From positions 1 through 64,000 of the forward strand of contig JAEEND010000018.1 of the NCBI GenBank assembly GCA_016283575.1: DNA of 64,000 nucleotides, given 5' to 3'. Positions within the stretch are counted from its first letter, which is position 1. Each line of letters begins with the position of its first letter. A program made the position numbers and the translations under genes. Below the pieces are notes generated by a model. That model had not been told where the DNA came from, did no database searches, and worked only from the letters and a program-made list of their open reading frames with translations. Shown piece by piece: positions 38,099 to 45,709 of this stretch. This DNA is from Lachnospiraceae bacterium. Lineage in GTDB: Bacteria > Bacillota > Clostridia > Lachnospirales > Lachnospiraceae.

Positions 38099-40015
38099 TT
38101 ACTTATTCCTCTTAACTCGGCTTATAACTACTATCGCCACTATCATGCCTGCAAGGCAAGCCACATAGATAATAATATTGGTTACCGAAAAGCTTGAGAA
38201 TGAACCTCCTGTCGCCCCAGGCATGTTACCGGGTTGGAAGTTACCCATGTCGGGCACGTTCTCAGAATCAAAGTCTCCCATATTGGGCATATTCTCAGGA
38301 TCGAACTCTCCCATATTGGGCATGTTTCCACGGTTAAAGCCGCCTCGTCCCGGGCGTCCCTGCATGTTACCTTCCTGAGCATTCTCGCCTTCAGGCATCT
38401 CTCCCGGTTGAAATTCACCCATTTCAGGCATATCCCCGGGACTAAAATTCTCCATATCGGGCATATTTCCAAAGTCAAGTCCGCCGGCTCCCGGAACCCT
38501 TTCGGATTCTTCCGTGTCAAGGGATGCTCCGGAGGTCATATCGCCTGCATCCGCCATCTCACGATTTCCGAAATTGAATCCGCCACCGCCACCCATATTC
38601 ATGGAACCCATATCGCTTAAATTAATATAAGATGCATCCACCAGGGAGGCAGATTCCGCCTTCTGTCCTTCATCGGTTGAAGGGATCGATCCGTTTAACT
38701 GTCCTTCAATGCTTTCTGCTCTAAGCATTATTGTTTCATATAATACGCTTACGGCATTTTCATATTCTTCATAATCATAGAAAGCATTGGGATCCGTTTT
38801 CACAAGTTCATCTATGGTATTTCTATAGCTTTCATAGACTTCCTCAAACCGTCCGCCGTATACATATTCTTCCACCAGCATATTCAGATATTCATGATAT
38901 TTATTTAAATACTCTTCATTTTCAAGAAGGGCATCAAAAAATTCCGTTATGGAAAAGGGCGTATCGATGGCATCATTGATAAGTGATGTTGCATTTGATT
39001 CGCGATCCTCTTCTCCATTTTCCCTGCCTCTTCCCATTCCCGCAAAGGCCAGATTATAATCCCAAGGAATTATATTTAGTTTTCCGTCATATTCATAAAG
39101 GTAATAGTTATGTGCCATGGAACCTGACAAGCTGTCTTCATTGGCAGAAAATGTATGAACCGCCATATACTTGAGTATATTATCCACATCCATATATTTT
39201 TCTATGTCATTACCTTCGCTTATATTTTTAAGAGCCTCGACCACTCTTTTATGGTCGGAATCACTTGTACCGGTGACTTCTCCGTCCCAGATGGTTGAAT
39301 ATGAATCAAGATCGTCATCAATATAATTTAAGTCAGCTCCACCTGTTCCCGCAGATGAGCCTCCCCGGCCGCCGCCCATGCCCATGCTCTCGGGTTTATA
39401 TAACTCCCCGTCCTGAGTGCCGTAGTTTCTTAACATAAAGCTCTCTTCCACTGCTTCAAGAGCAAGATATACACCGAAATACTCACCGTTTACGGATATC
39501 TTGGCAAAATTATTGAGGGAGGCGTCCGCATCCAGAAACTCAAACATATCGTATATAAGGGCTTCCTTCATGTTGGTGGCATCGGCATAGCTGTTATTTA
39601 ATACAAGCTTATCAAGGCCCATAAAGGTCTGTCCCTCTACGAAATGGCCGAATTCAAGCTTAAAGCTGTATCTCACCGTATCCGGATCCGATGCTATTGA
39701 AGAAAGGCTGGTATTTCCCTTGGGTCTTATGGCTACGTTATTTATCCTTTCACCGTTTATTATCACGTCGCAGACATAATATTCCTCGGATATGGCATTT
39801 GAAAGCATTTCATTAAAGCTTTCTTCATCCATTATGATATTTACATCTATCACTTCATCCGTATCAAAAAGTGCCGATTCATATTCCATGCTTACGCCGT
39901 ATCCGCCCAGTAAATCAACCAGCGTATCGGAAAAAGAAACAGCCAGCATACATATTATGACTGCAACGGACATGGCAGCTATTATGAAAATGTGAATGTG
40001 CTTATTAGAAGCCAT
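38099..40015 (-). CDS. CotH-kinase-like membrane protein with Met/Asn/Pro/Gly-rich tail
   Basis: A 638-residue protein. One N-terminal membrane segment (about 9-28), then a CotH-type domain (about 50-440) with RPKGNTS, FMGLDKLVLNN and the IIPWDYNLAF block that holds catalytic-site residues in CotH kinases. A low-complexity region (about 470-605) with repeated NMPxMGxF units follows, then a C-terminal membrane helix (about 610-632) and a short basic end. CotH proteins are atypical secreted protein kinases in spore formers; the target here is unknown. Third gene of a VTC-DUF4956-CotH cassette, 14 nt after DUF4956. Confidence 0.88.
   Translation of the reverse strand: MASNKHIHIFIIAAMSVAVIICMLAVSFSDTLVDLLGGYGVSMEYESALFDTDEVIDVNIIMDEESFNEMLSNAISEEYYVCDVIINGERINNVAIRPKGNTSLSSIASDPDTVRYSFKLEFGHFVEGQTFMGLDKLVLNNSYADATNMKEALIYDMFEFLDADASLNNFAKISVNGEYFGVYLALEAVEESFMLRNYGTQDGELYKPESMGMGGGRGGSSAGTGGADLNYIDDDLDSYSTIWDGEVTGTSDSDHKRVVEALKNISEGNDIEKYMDVDNILKYMAVHTFSANEDSLSGSMAHNYYLYEYDGKLNIIPWDYNLAFAGMGRGRENGEEDRESNATSLINDAIDTPFSITEFFDALLENEEYLNKYHEYLNMLVEEYVYGGRFEEVYESYRNTIDELVKTDPNAFYDYEEYENAVSVLYETIMLRAESIEGQLNGSIPSTDEGQKAESASLVDASYINLSDMGSMNMGGGGGFNFGNREMADAGDMTSGASLDTEESERVPGAGGLDFGNMPDMENFSPGDMPEMGEFQPGEMPEGENAQEGNMQGRPGRGGFNRGNMPNMGEFDPENMPNMGDFDSENVPDMGNFQPGNMPGATGGSFSSFSVTNIIIYVACLAGMIVAIVVISRVKRNK
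38215..38480 (-). repeat. Tandem repeats encoding the CotH-protein tail
   Basis: Degenerate 36-45 bp repeats on the minus strand, encoding units such as GNMPNMGEFDPE and GNMPDMGNFQPG. The repeat is in frame, so length changes by slippage would keep the C-terminal membrane helix. Confidence 0.7.
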
Positions 40016-40029
40016 GGCCTTCGCCTCCT

Positions 40030-40701
40030 TTATGACATGTATTCGCCGTTAAAGGTAACAAGAGTTGCACCTTCAACTCCGGCTATTTCATTTACCCGAT
40101 TGACAAAGCTTGCAGCCGCATCCTTAACTCTGATTTCAGCCGTAAGCTCGATGCCCGATGCATTAACAGTCTTTGATTTGATAATATATTTGGAAACGGA
40201 TTTCTTTACTAAGTCCATTGCCTTTTCTTCTGCCTCATCGTTTTTTAGATTTATAATAAGAATATAGGGAGTGCTTGTGGTCTTTCTGTTTGCAAAAAGA
40301 ACGAGGATCACTCCGATTATCACTGAACCGATAACTGCCAAAGGGATCATGCCCGCGCCTATTACAATACCGACTGCAAGGGACCAGAATAAAAATACAA
40401 TTTCCATGGGCTCTTTAATGGCTGCTCTGAAACGCACGATGGAAAGAGCACCCACCATACCGAGGGATAATACTACATTGGATGTAACTGCCATGATTAC
40501 CAGGGTCGTTACAAGGGAAAGCCCCACAAGGGACATGGCGAAACCGTTTGAATACATAACGCCGTTAAATGTTTTCTTGTAGATTAAGAAAATAAAGAGA
40601 CCGATAACCAGTGCGAATACCATACCTATAAATGTGTCCAATGCTGAAAATTCTGTTACGCTCTCTAAAAAACTTGATTTGAAAATATCGCTGAATGTCA
40701 T
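40030..40701 (-). CDS. DUF4956 family membrane protein
   Basis: A 223-residue protein with about four membrane helices in the first 140 residues and a soluble C-terminal ferredoxin-like region. The family hallmark MVGALSIVRFRAAIKEP is present after the second hydrophobic segment. Function is unknown, but the family regularly occurs between VTC-domain and CotH-domain genes. 20 nt separate it from the VTC gene. Confidence 0.9.
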   Translation of the reverse strand: MTFSDIFKSSFLESVTEFSALDTFIGMVFALVIGLFIFLIYKKTFNGVMYSNGFAMSLVGLSLVTTLVIMAVTSNVVLSLGMVGALSIVRFRAAIKEPMEIVFLFWSLAVGIVIGAGMIPLAVIGSVIIGVILVLFANRKTTSTPYILIINLKNDEAEEKAMDLVKKSVSKYIIKSKTVNASGIELTAEIRVKDAAASFVNRVNEIAGVEGATLVTFNGEYMS

Positions 40702-40721
40702 TTTATTTCTCCTTTTTATAA

Positions 40722-41414
40722 TTAACCGTATCTTCTTGAGGCACCGTACTTTGAAAAGGCCTGCTGTCTTAAATTGGGAACCTGTAAAAGGCTCTTGATA
40801 ATTTCAGGTAAGAACTCATCATATTTAATCTCAAGTAACATATCCTGAGGATTATCCGTTGCGCTTATATCGGAAATCTTTTCTGATAAGAAGTCTCTGT
40901 GATAAAGGGATGTTCTGATTTTGGAATCAAAAGTAACTCTTACATTTCCTGCTTTATACACATAGGGTTCTCTCACATAAGAAACTAACACCCTGGGCTC
41001 AAGTCTTTGATACCTAAGCTTTGCATAGAACTCTCTTAAAAGCACATTTTCGTGGTCCTTAATAAAATCAATATCCCCGGATATAATCTTCTTAAACTCT
41101 TCTTCAGTAATCCTTGCATCATACTTTAAGCAAAGATTTCCGATTTTCATTTTCTTTTCCAAAGTGATAAAAGAAAGATCATCGTTATAGTATCTGATTC
41201 TGAATTTCTCTCGTTTTGCCACTCCATCTGTTTTTTCTCTTAAGGCTTTATCGTCGCTGTTATCAAAATAAACACTTCTTATTTGGTAAAGCCCGTTACT
41301 GTCAGCGTGGGGATCCGTTGTCATTATGCATTTAAGTCTGTTTCTAAGGCTCAAATAATCCGCAAAAGGAATTGCATATTTTAGCTCGTGTCGGTAATTT
41401 TCTTCCTGTTTCAT
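40722..41414 (-). CDS. VTC-domain protein (polyphosphate polymerase-like)
   Basis: A 230-residue VTC-type tunnel protein of the CYTH/TTM class. The characteristic blocks are visible: RHELKY at the N-terminus, IRSVYFDN, KFRIRYY, LEKKMKIG, VLVSYVREPYV, VRVTFDSKIR and LLEIKYDEFLP, ending with FSKYGASRRY. In yeast Vtc4 this domain makes polyphosphate from ATP; activity of bacterial members in this cassette is not established. First gene of the three-gene cassette, behind a promoter with a tandem repeat shared with the neighbouring two-component operon. Confidence 0.9.
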   Translation of the reverse strand: MKQEENYRHELKYAIPFADYLSLRNRLKCIMTTDPHADSNGLYQIRSVYFDNSDDKALREKTDGVAKREKFRIRYYNDDLSFITLEKKMKIGNLCLKYDARITEEEFKKIISGDIDFIKDHENVLLREFYAKLRYQRLEPRVLVSYVREPYVYKAGNVRVTFDSKIRTSLYHRDFLSEKISDISATDNPQDMLLEIKYDEFLPEIIKSLLQVPNLRQQAFSKYGASRRYG

Positions 41415-41443
41415 ATTTGCCCTCCTTTCGATTTACTGAAACC

Positions 41444-41475
41444 ATCATATTGGTTCAACCTGAAATGAACCTAAA
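41444..41475 (-). promoter_or_regulatory. VTC operon promoter with tandem TTYAGGTT box
   Basis: Minus strand: TTTAGGTT-CAT-TTCAGGTT (41457-41475), then 7 nt and TATGAT (41444-41449). The two 8-bp repeats are 11 bp apart, one helical turn, and replace a normal -35, typical of an OmpR-family activator site. The same arrangement stands before the response regulator gene. Confidence 0.75.
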
Positions 41476-41514
41476 ACGAATTAAATTTTTAAAAAATATT
41501 TTTTGTACAAAAAA

Positions 41515-41536
41515 AAGAAGGCCCTTCGACCTTCTT
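41515..41536 (-). terminator. Terminator of the two-component operon
   Basis: Minus strand: AAGAAGG pairs with CCTTCTT and a long T run follows, 4 nt after the histidine kinase stop. Confidence 0.88.
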
Positions 41537-41540
41537 TAAA

Positions 41541-42767
41541 CTATATATTTACTTTAATTGTCATAGACTTTCCGTCCGGGCATATAGCCCTTATCTTACC
41601 GCCATGAGCTTCCGTTACCGCCTTTGCTATGGCAAGCCCCACACCCGTACCGCCCGTTAAGGTGCTTCGCGAATCATCAGGGCGATAAAACCTGTCAAAC
41701 AGCTTATCAACTTCCGGTGGTTTCTCATAATCACAGGTATTATAAACTACGATTTCGGATTTGGAGTGTTTCTTTTTAAGAGTGAATTTAATATCACCTT
41801 CGGGAGTTGAATAGCGAAGAGCATTATCAAGTAATACCGACAGCATCTGCTGAACGGCAGACTTGTCGCCAAAAAGATTCACATCCTCTTCTATATCTAT
41901 TTCAAGATGCTTGCCCTTGGCTCTTGCTTCCGGAGTGTAGACTTCCGTGATTTCCCAGGCGGCCTGGCTAAGCGAAAACTTTTCTTTATTGGGAACCGGA
42001 ATATCTTCATCAAGTCGCGATAGTGTTACAAGCTCACTTACCAGCTTTGACATTCGCTCTGTCTGCTTCTTTATATTGTCGGTCCACTCATCATCACCAT
42101 GCTCTGCCGTGATCACATCCACACTTGTATATATGGATGTAAGGGGTGTTTTTAGTTCATGGCTCGCATCCGTTATAAACTGCTTTTGCCTCTTAATATT
42201 TTCAGCTATGGGGCTGATCGCTTTCTTTGAGAATATAACCACCAATATAAATACGGGAAGCAATATCACAAAAGGAATAAGCGCGGACAAAACCCATAAA
42301 AGTCGCATGGACTGGAGTTCTTTTTCCACATTTAAGAAAACTATTACAGTTGAATCCCCAAGGGAAAGCTTTTTATATCTATAGCCCTTTATATAGCCCC
42401 TGTCACCTTTCCCGTTAAGGGCCTTAATGCCGTATTCAACAGCATTTACTTCATCGACTGCTGCTACATAATCCATGTAAAAAGAAGATGCTTCACCCTC
42501 TTCATTAAATCTTACGACAAAGAATCGGGTCATGTAATTATCTTCCACATTGGGCATCTTCATGAAACGTTCTCCGGGAGGAGGCATAAATCTTCCCTCA
42601 GTCCTGAAGCCTTTTTCAAAATCCTCTATATATGAAAGGGTCTGATCCGCTTTTTTAGTGACGGCATGATAATTTACCACATTTAAAAGAATTACTATCA
42701 CTGCCACCACCGTAAAAAATGAGATCATGGAAGATGCTATAAAGCGCCATCTTAAACGTTTCAGCAT
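41541..42767 (-). CDS. Sensor histidine kinase (next to VTC-DUF4956-CotH cassette)
   Basis: A 408-residue membrane kinase. Two membrane helices (about 12-32 and 157-180) flank an extracytoplasmic sensor region of about 125 residues with a Pro/Met-rich start (RFMPPPGERFMK). HisKA holds the phospho-acceptor His203 in DASHELKTPLT. The HATPase domain has LLDNALRYS (N box) and GGTGVGLAIAKA (G box). The signal is unknown. Its start overlaps the response regulator stop by 7 nt. Confidence 0.95.
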   Translation of the reverse strand: MLKRLRWRFIASSMISFFTVVAVIVILLNVVNYHAVTKKADQTLSYIEDFEKGFRTEGRFMPPPGERFMKMPNVEDNYMTRFFVVRFNEEGEASSFYMDYVAAVDEVNAVEYGIKALNGKGDRGYIKGYRYKKLSLGDSTVIVFLNVEKELQSMRLLWVLSALIPFVILLPVFILVVIFSKKAISPIAENIKRQKQFITDASHELKTPLTSIYTSVDVITAEHGDDEWTDNIKKQTERMSKLVSELVTLSRLDEDIPVPNKEKFSLSQAAWEITEVYTPEARAKGKHLEIDIEEDVNLFGDKSAVQQMLSVLLDNALRYSTPEGDIKFTLKKKHSKSEIVVYNTCDYEKPPEVDKLFDRFYRPDDSRSTLTGGTGVGLAIAKAVTEAHGGKIRAICPDGKSMTIKVNI

Positions 42768-43438
42768 GATGTTACCTCCAATGAATAGCCCGTACCGCGA
42801 ATGGTCTTTATCTCCGCCTCGGCAGAAAGCTTTTTAAGTTTCTTTCTTACAAATCCTATATGGGTCCATACTACATCAATATCCGATTCCGATTCGTAGC
42901 CCCATATCTTATCCATTAAATGCTGTGTTGAAAATACATATCCGGGATGCATGATGAAAAGCTCCAGCAATTGATATTCTTTATTTGTAAGCTTCTCTGT
43001 GCCCTTATCCGTTCTTAGTTCATATCGATTTGCATCAAGTTCCATATTCCCAAGGCACTTAACAGAATCAGAATAATTGTCGCTTCTCCTGCCAAGGGCC
43101 TTTACTCTTGCAATAAGCTCACTTGTTGCAAAGGGCTTCGGAAGATAATCATCCGCTCCCGCATCAAGCCCTGCTACCCTGTCTTCTATTTCACTCTTCG
43201 CTGTAAGAAGAAGCACCGGTGTTTTATTCTTCTCATTTCTTAAAAGCCTTAATACTTCAAGGCCGCTTTTCCCGGGCATCATGATATCAAGCACGATGAC
43301 ATCATAGGATTCATTCTTTATATAATCCCAGGCATCATCCCCGTTATAGACTATATCAACATTATTTTTCGCTTTTTCCAAAAGCACCTTTAATGCTTTT
43401 GCCGTTTGAATTTCATCTTCTGCAATGAGTATCCGCAT
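42761..43438 (-). CDS. OmpR/PhoB family response regulator
   Basis: A 225-residue DNA-binding regulator. The receiver domain has the acidic pocket (EDE at 7-9), phospho-acceptor Asp51 (VIVLDIMMPG) and the PKPF loop; a winged-helix output domain follows (LTNKEYQLLELFI...VWTHIGFVRKKLK). Its own promoter carries a tandem 8-bp repeat with 11-bp period, the usual binding geometry for OmpR-type dimers, so autoregulation is likely. Confidence 0.96.
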   Translation of the reverse strand: MRILIAEDEIQTAKALKVLLEKAKNNVDIVYNGDDAWDYIKNESYDVIVLDIMMPGKSGLEVLRLLRNEKNKTPVLLLTAKSEIEDRVAGLDAGADDYLPKPFATSELIARVKALGRRSDNYSDSVKCLGNMELDANRYELRTDKGTEKLTNKEYQLLELFIMHPGYVFSTQHLMDKIWGYESESDIDVVWTHIGFVRKKLKKLSAEAEIKTIRGTGYSLEVTSC

Positions 43439-43461
43439 CTAAACTCTCCTTTATTCTTTTA

Positions 43462-43493
43462 AGAATAATAAAAGAACCTGAACCAAACCTGAA
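43462..43493 (-). promoter_or_regulatory. Response regulator promoter with tandem TTCAGGTT box
   Basis: Minus strand: TTCAGGTT-TGG-TTCAGGTT (43475-43493), then 7 nt and TATTCT (43462-43467). Repeats are identical and 11 bp apart. Spacing to the -10 is the same as at the VTC promoter. Confidence 0.78.
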
Positions 43494-43507
43494 ATATTTA
43501 ATAAAAA

Positions 43508-43532
43508 AAGGCATGATACATTATCATGCCTT
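43508..43532 (-). terminator. Terminator of the small hypothetical gene
   Basis: Minus strand: AAGGCATGAT pairs with ATCATGCCTT and is followed by TTTTT. It lies 9 nt after the stop at 43541. Confidence 0.88.
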
Positions 43533-43540
43533 AGTCTCCA

Positions 43541-43870
43541 TTAAGAATTCCAATCAAGTAAAAGAGTTGATTTCTGAATTTTCTGCTTTACGGTATATGT
43601 TAATGCTTCAAAAGCCATCGGATCCATCTTGAGCCATTCCCCGCCTAAAACTCTCTGAACCTCGTCGGAGGATTTACTTAAGAATTCCACAACCTTTAAT
43701 GGATCATAGGCCTTAACTGCGGAATAATCCACCGATCCGCTCTGGTGTCCGTTTAAAATTGCGTTTATGTCATTAATAAGTTTCTTTTCTCTGGCTATTT
43801 TCTCGCTTTGCTCTTCAGGTTTATTTTCAAGCATTCTTTTTAAAGCCGCAAGATTATCTAAGTCACTCAA
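43541..43870 (-). CDS. Small hypothetical protein, probable TTG start
   Basis: Not recognised. About 109 residues, charged and mostly helical, without membrane segments. An ATG start at 43885 or 43900 is possible by frame, but the only good ribosome binding site (GGAGG) lies within codons after 43885 and is 8 nt before a TTG at 43870, which therefore is the likely start. It has its own terminator and lies between the HAD gene and the two-component operon. Confidence 0.6.
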   Translation of the reverse strand: MSDLDNLAALKRMLENKPEEQSEKIAREKKLINDINAILNGHQSGSVDYSAVKAYDPLKVVEFLSKSSDEVQRVLGGEWLKMDPMAFEALTYTVKQKIQKSTLLLDWNS

Positions 43871-43932
43871 TTTTGAAACCTCCATATATTTGCAAAACAT
43901 TCTGGCTATATTCTATATATAAAATATTAACA

Positions 43933-44568
43933 TTACATTAGTATGTCCTTCAACTCTTTGGGGCTCTTTATGATGAAGTCGGGTTCTTTAACATCACCGA
44001 AGCCGTAGGATGCAAATACGAATTTAGCTCCCGCTTCTTTGGTAGAAAGAAAGTCTCCCATGGTATCGCCTATATAGTAGGCATCCTTTAAATCATTTCT
44101 ATCCATAATGAGCTTTATGTTTTCACTCTTCTGTAAGCCGTTATCACCAAAGCATACATAGTCTGAAATAATATCCTCGATGCCGTTCTTTTTCATGACA
44201 AGCTCTATGTATCCGCTTTGACAATTACTTACGATAAAGAGCTTATGCTTTTTGGATAATTCACGCATTGTCTCGATTATGCCGTCATATGTTAAATCCT
44301 CTTCATTAACTTCGATATCATGCTGCTCATAATCACAGCATAATTCCATTATCTTATCGATGGTACCTTTATTAAGATCAAGATCACCGAAAAGGTCGTC
44401 CGCAATAACATCCATGGGCTTTCCGAATTCTTTTTTAAGGATCGCGCCGGTGATCATGCATCGTTCTTCTTTTATGCCTGATTCCTTTGCCGCTCTGTTC
44501 CAGCTTTCTGCCACAATATCGGTGGTATCCCAGATAGTTCCGTCAATATCGAATATTAAATCTGCCAT
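43933..44568 (-). CDS. HAD family hydrolase (phosphoglycolate phosphatase-like)
   Basis: A 211-residue HAD phosphatase. Motif I is DIDGTIWDT with the nucleophile and acid Asp, motif II is VSNCQSG, and motif IV is YIGDTMGD. A helical cap lies between motifs I and II (subclass IA). The substrate is not predictable. It follows the Gfo/Idh/MocA gene after 15 nt and is probably cotranscribed. Confidence 0.9.
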   Translation of the reverse strand: MADLIFDIDGTIWDTTDIVAESWNRAAKESGIKEERCMITGAILKKEFGKPMDVIADDLFGDLDLNKGTIDKIMELCCDYEQHDIEVNEEDLTYDGIIETMRELSKKHKLFIVSNCQSGYIELVMKKNGIEDIISDYVCFGDNGLQKSENIKLIMDRNDLKDAYYIGDTMGDFLSTKEAGAKFVFASYGFGDVKEPDFIIKSPKELKDILM

Positions 44569-44583
44569 AAAATCTCCGTTTAA

Positions 44584-45540
44584 TTATTTTTCAAATGGAT
44601 ATTTAAGTCCCATCTGCTTTCTGCATTCATCCATGATGCCCATGACATTCACTGTCGCTTCATGGGGCACAAGGGGACTTTCGATCAATCCTTCTTTTAT
44701 TTCTCCCGCTACAAGATCAAATTCATTTAACATGGAGCTTGGTCCGTTAAATTGCTCTTTTGATCCGTCGCGTTTTACAAGGGTCACGTTGTCGGTCACA
44801 TGGAAGTGATGAGTAAACATACGGGCTTTGGTGCCTTCTATCAGGCAATCTTCCTTTACCCTCGGATCTTTCATAGAAACCGATGCGCTAAATACCCGCT
44901 CTCCGTAATATAATTTAATCTTTTCATGATAGTCAACACCATTTTTGATTTTACCCCGGCATTTTATCTTATCGGGCATACCGAAAAGTCTGTAGATATA
45001 AGTAAGGGGATATACGCCTATATCAAGAAGAGCGCCTCCTGCAACAAGCGGGTCCGTAAGTCTCGGCGCATATTTATAGGCATTCATGATATAAGAAAGC
45101 TTCACCTTCTTGATATCACCGAATTCACCGGCATTTTTCCATTCAAGAACCTTTCTTGCGGGAGCCGCATAGAAAGTCCACATGGCTTCCGTTACATATA
45201 CATTCTTTTCTTTTGCAAGCTTAAATAAGTCCTCCGCTTCGCTTTTTGTAACGGTAAAGGGCTTTTCACAAAGCACGGGTTTGTTTAAATCGATTGCAAG
45301 CTTCACGTACTCATAGTGAGAAGAATGGGGTGTAACAATATATATCCCGTCAACACCTTCTGCGCTCATGGCGTCTTTCGCAGTCTTACAGGGAAGCGCA
45401 TCATATTCTTTTGCAAATTCCTTACACTTTTCTTCGTTTCTCTGATATACAGATACGATCTTATGACGGCCCGAAGCCGTAATTTCTTTTGCAACACTTT
45501 TTGCGAGAGTTCCCGCACCTATAAAGCACCAGTTAAACAT
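44584..45540 (-). CDS. Gfo/Idh/MocA family oxidoreductase
   Basis: A 318-residue NAD(P)-dependent dehydrogenase of the Gfo/Idh/MocA family. The N-terminal Rossmann fold begins FIGAGTLAKSVAKEI, and the CEKPFT motif with the conserved Lys is present. The family oxidises sugars, cyclitols or related diols; the substrate here is unknown. The open frame begins at a GTG (45549) only 2 nt after AGGAG, so the ATG at 45540 is preferred. Confidence 0.88.
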   Translation of the reverse strand: MFNWCFIGAGTLAKSVAKEITASGRHKIVSVYQRNEEKCKEFAKEYDALPCKTAKDAMSAEGVDGIYIVTPHSSHYEYVKLAIDLNKPVLCEKPFTVTKSEAEDLFKLAKEKNVYVTEAMWTFYAAPARKVLEWKNAGEFGDIKKVKLSYIMNAYKYAPRLTDPLVAGGALLDIGVYPLTYIYRLFGMPDKIKCRGKIKNGVDYHEKIKLYYGERVFSASVSMKDPRVKEDCLIEGTKARMFTHHFHVTDNVTLVKRDGSKEQFNGPSSMLNEFDLVAGEIKEGLIESPLVPHEATVNVMGIMDECRKQMGLKYPFEK

Positions 45541-45709
45541 ACCTTTCACATCTCCTTTATCCTATTGATACAATCTTATTCCTTTTTTTCAGAAATCTCT
45601 ACACTTTTAATAAATTACATAATATAATAAAGAATGAAGTGCAAATTTGTGCAATCTGTACAATAAGTACACTCTACTTATAGGAATAATCAATTTAGGG
45701 GAGGTTAAT

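Noticed and set aside
38234..38620. Repeat-containing plus-strand frame with VGHV/IGHI pattern
   Set aside because: It is the antisense reading of the CotH-tail repeats.
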